Both the position numbers and the translations under genes were made by a program. 64,000 nt of DNA from NCBI GenBank assembly GCA_030278955.1, contig JAOANR010000004.1:14806428-14870427 (forward strand). Direction: 5' to 3'. Under the pieces are notes generated by a model. It was given only the letters and a program-made list of their open reading frames with translations, made no database searches and had not been told where the DNA came from. Position 1 is the stretch's first letter, and each line of letters starts with the position of its first letter. This DNA comes from Hygrophila difformis (Eukaryota > Streptophyta > Magnoliopsida > Lamiales > Acanthaceae). Shown piece after piece: positions 60,898 through 64,000 of this stretch.

Positions 60898-61926
60898 TAT
60901 TTCATAACTAGTTGGTGCTATTGTTGAGGCCATTGTGCTGCTATTGGTTTTGGTTATGGGTGGAAATAGGCTAGGCTTAGGCTTGAAAGGCCTAGGCCTA
61001 CTTCAACCTCATTAAGAAACACCTATAAGATGTTCACTTATTGAGATTTTTCATGCAACTGATACATATAACTGTAGTGAAAGGAATCATCTATGAAGGT
61101 GATGAAGTATTTTCATCCACCCAATTTGAGATGCCAATTGAACCATAAATATCAGTGCATATTATAAGTGGCAACTTTCTCATGTGTTGCTTGGTTTATT
61201 TTCTTTAATACAATTCAAACACATATTCCAGTCACTAAAATCCAACTAGTGTAATATATCACTTTTTACCACCCTCAATTAACTTTCTTTGGAAATGTGA
61301 CACAGACGTTGATGCCACAAAGAAGTATTCATTCAGCTACATTTGATCCCACAATTATTTTCAGTGTAGAACAAATTCAATTATTTATAAAACCCTTGCC
61401 ATACGTTCGTCACATCCTGGATTTATCATCCTCGAGATATCTATTAATACAGAAATCTGTTGCTTCTCTCATCGGCATGTCCTTTGTCCTTTCATGAGTT
61501 ACGTTAGACCCTGATCTTTCGTATAAAAATTGAACCTTATTGTATTTAATATTAAATAGATACATAATCCCTAGTTGAGAAAATGATTCGACTAATTCGT
61601 CTAATTCTGATCAATCTCAAACACTCATTCAATTATTTTCATAAGCTCAATTATTAATTCCTCTTGTTTTTTTTCTTTATTTATTCATTTATTTTTTTGG
61701 TTTGGAACATTGTTGGTTTAGCATTTTGATGTAAAGCTTGTAGTGGTACAAATGTATTTGCAATCTTTGCTTGGTTACTCTTGGAAGCTCTGGGAGTCTC
61801 CTTCTATCTTTTCTTAAGGTTTGAAATGTCCCAATTCATATTCAAGATTTCTTTCTTTAGATCTTGCATAATTTCAAGATCAAATTTGTTAAATTTTTTT
61901 TTTGGAGGAACCGAAGAGAAAGAAAT
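60898..61926. other. Intergenic DNA, no supported gene
   Basis: Includes a short GGCTTAGGCTTGAAAGGCCTAGGCC repeat-like stretch near 60975 and a 66-codon frame at 61297-61497 without recognisable domain. Short phrases here could be a worn Copia 3' end, but nothing diagnostic remains. Confidence 0.4.
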
Positions 61927-64000
61927 TGTAACACCCCGGATTTGATCACCCAGGCCGGGATGCCACCGCCACACCTCCCAAGCAAGACACGGCTTCATTC
62001 GGGCTCACTTGAGAGATGAAAGGCTAATGGTATAAAAATAATTTAATACAACCAAGCCCGGAAGTACTTTTACTTAAAAACAATAATCATTCACATCAAG
62101 TCTAACACATCGGAGAATATATATAAGTTTATGCAGCGGAATTTAAATGCAGGGCCGACATGGCCAAAACTCGGGTTATACAGGCCCGATATGCAAATAT
62201 CATAAAACGACAATTTAATGTTTCAAATGTATCCCCCAAATGCACATGCGTATGCATTTTCTCCATACTCTGAAAAAAAAAAGAAAACAATAATTTTATC
62301 AGTATTATAAAATACTGAGTAAGTCGACCCTAACATAGCAATAAAGGGGTTTAATTAAATAATTAAATCTTACTCCTAATCATGCATACAACAATTCATT
62401 TACCAATTTAAAAAAAATAAGAATTTAATTTGTATTCTTAAACATGCATTTAAATTTCATAAATAATAATTTAGCATGGCATAAAATTTAAGACAAAATT
62501 TTAAATGCATAATTTAAAGACATGAATAAATAAATAAATGCGTAAAAAGAATTAAGTCTTTTATTTTCCCCCGTTACGTCACCAACTCAACAATATTTAG
62601 TGTAGCCGGACGTCCGGCGGCTGCAGCCGTTTCGTAAGTTTCTTGTGTAGCCGGTCGTCCGGCGGCCGTAGCCGTATCTGCCATACCAAGTAACACTCCG
62701 GAGCCTCGGGAAACCCATACGGATACTCCCGAGAGTGTAGGCCATATATCTCATGCCGTTTTGGCGTAGTTTTTCATTCAAATTCTCTCGTCCATTATAG
62801 GCCCGCAGAGAAAGGATAGAGGGGCACTCTGCAGAGCACTCACCCTCTACCTAAGTGTCCGATATCGTGTCGATTTAGTGTAACGGGATTTTTCAAAAAG
62901 TATAGATTTATCGTATTTAAAGGTTTCGACCGTTTGTTTCGGAATTTCAAAGTCTCATCAATTTAAAAATCATTTGACGTCACAGTTTACGCCTTTTTAA
63001 TTTTAAAATTCAATTCAAGTCCGAAAAATCTGAAATTTTTACAGTATTTCAAAAACACCCTAACGAACAACTTTCGTGTTTAAGGATTTCGAAATAAGGT
63101 GAGGAAACATGTCAAAAATCGAGTTTACTACACAACTTTCATTAGATTGCAAAGACTAGATCGGACTAAAAATCATAGAAACATGCTCATCAAGTTCGGA
63201 CAAATGCACTGCCAGATTTTCGAAATAGTTTGAAATCACAGTTTATGTTCGGTGCGATTTGGGATAGCAAACCTTGATGAAAATCTCTGAAATTTTTACA
63301 TAACATAGATTAATGTGTTAGGATCAAAAGTCCAGTTTTGAGTTTCTCGGGTTGAACTCTCGAAACAGGAGTTTTAATCGGATTTCAGAAATTGCGCGAG
63401 TTGGGATTTTTAGGTTCGATTTTTACGTTTCGTTACAAAGTGACTAAATCGGACGCCCCTAAGCCACCCGTATTGATATGAAAGGCATCAACTTACATTG
63501 GGTGTGGTAAAGGATGTCTCCGGGTCGTTCGGATTCGACGGATGGCTACGAACGGATCTCCTCAACCCGATTCCATCTTCCTTTGGCTCCGATTTGTGTT
63601 TGTAAGTCAAAATCCGAAAGTTAGATTGAGGATTTGAGATTAAAAACGAGATAGGAACCTAGTATAGTCCTTAACAATGATCCAAGGACTGTAATCCTTG
63701 ATCCACAACCTTTTTCGGTCGACGTCGGTTGCCGGAAACTCGTCGGAAGGTCGCCGGAAAGTTGTCGGGAAGGTGTTTTGGCTTTGGGAGAGTTTTGGGA
63801 GTGATGGATAAGCTTGAGAGACTAAGAATGGGAGGGGAATCAGTCAATTATCGTCCTATAAGCATTTCCCCCAACTGGGATTGGCTTTCGTTAGTCGGGG
63901 TCGGAAATTAAGGCAATAAAATTGCCGAAATCGCGTTTGGCATCTGGTTCTGTGAACCGGCGCGGTGGCGGAGCGGACTGCGCGGCTCCGGTCCGGACCG
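61927..64000 (-). repeat. Partial LTR of a second, related chromovirus (runs off the window)
   Basis: TGTAACACCCCGG at 61927 starts exactly like the chromovirus LTRs at 25676 and 33793, and the next 100 bp keep the same plan (GCCACCGCCACACCTCC, then a hairpin, then TTATCAG...GTAAGT-like sequence at 62296-62325). The opposite LTR end, primer site and target duplication lie beyond the window, so orientation is inferred from the hairpins and the family resemblance. The GC-rich last 60 bp may still be LTR. Confidence 0.55.
61928..62018 (-). promoter_or_regulatory. Two U5 hairpins of the second chromovirus LTR
   Basis: Stem 1 pairs 61928-61937 with 61957-61966, stem 2 pairs 61972-61986 with 62004-62018. 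Read as minus-strand RNA, all 10 and all 15 positions pair if G-U is allowed; read as plus-strand RNA several become A-C mismatches. Position and size match the hairpins of the first family, with different bases. Confidence 0.6.

Noticed and set aside
61297..61497. 66-codon frame as part of a Copia polyprotein
   Set aside because: A few phrases look familiar, but no motif of integrase, reverse transcriptase or RNase H can be shown.

Overview
The window is nuclear DNA of a flowering plant, most likely a eudicot. This rests on a three-exon BAHD acyltransferase gene of the benzyl-alcohol benzoyltransferase type, four Stowaway-type MITEs, a tRNA-derived SINE, a Cassandra (5S-bearing) solo LTR, an Athila-type and Tekay/Del-type Ty3 retrotransposons, and a Mutator-like element with a plant-type transposase. 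The species cannot be named from sequence alone. Only one gene looks intact and host-type, the BAHD gene at 7303-12497 (+).

Layout. 1-7200 is AT-rich intergenic DNA with a two-part minisatellite (about 2.03-2.47 kb), two Stowaway-type MITEs and a short CACTA-like element holding a tRNA-like segment. 7303-12497 is the BAHD gene. Its 3.4-kb first intron holds a hAT-like MITE candidate, a (TAA)n tract, a SINE with an 18-bp target duplication, and next to it a 1.2-kb fold-back element with ~540-bp arms and a 10-bp target duplication. From about 13.76 to 60.25 kb the window reads as one giant Mutator-like element (MULE), now 46.5 kb but about 15 kb before later insertions. Its left side carries a decayed plant-mobile-domain plus Ulp1-protease gene (+). 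Its right side carries a decayed putative-plant-transposon-protein gene and a MURA-type transposase gene (both -), with hairpin-rich and TTACCAC-rich spacers. A LINE 3' end carrying a Cassandra solo LTR sits inside the right part.

Nesting. An Athila-type retrotransposon (17440-48920, target duplication CAGTT) landed 11 bp after the stop codon of the Ulp1 gene. A Tekay-type chromovirus on the minus strand (25676-44204, target duplication TGTGG) landed inside Athila, between pol and the env-like ORF3. The chromovirus has three LTRs and two internal domains. Its middle LTR is a mosaic: the left part matches the right LTR and the right part matches the left LTR, which is the signature of unequal crossing-over within one insertion. 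Both internal copies share the same disabling lesions, while a 166-codon ORF upstream of gag stays open in both.

The right edge (61927-64000) looks like part of a second, related chromovirus LTR. Comparing the two LTR families shows a pair of hairpins just ahead of the primer binding site. Their stems are kept by compensatory and G-U-compatible changes, and only in RNA read from the minus strand. I consider this, the three-LTR mosaic and the giant MULE the most interesting results of the window.
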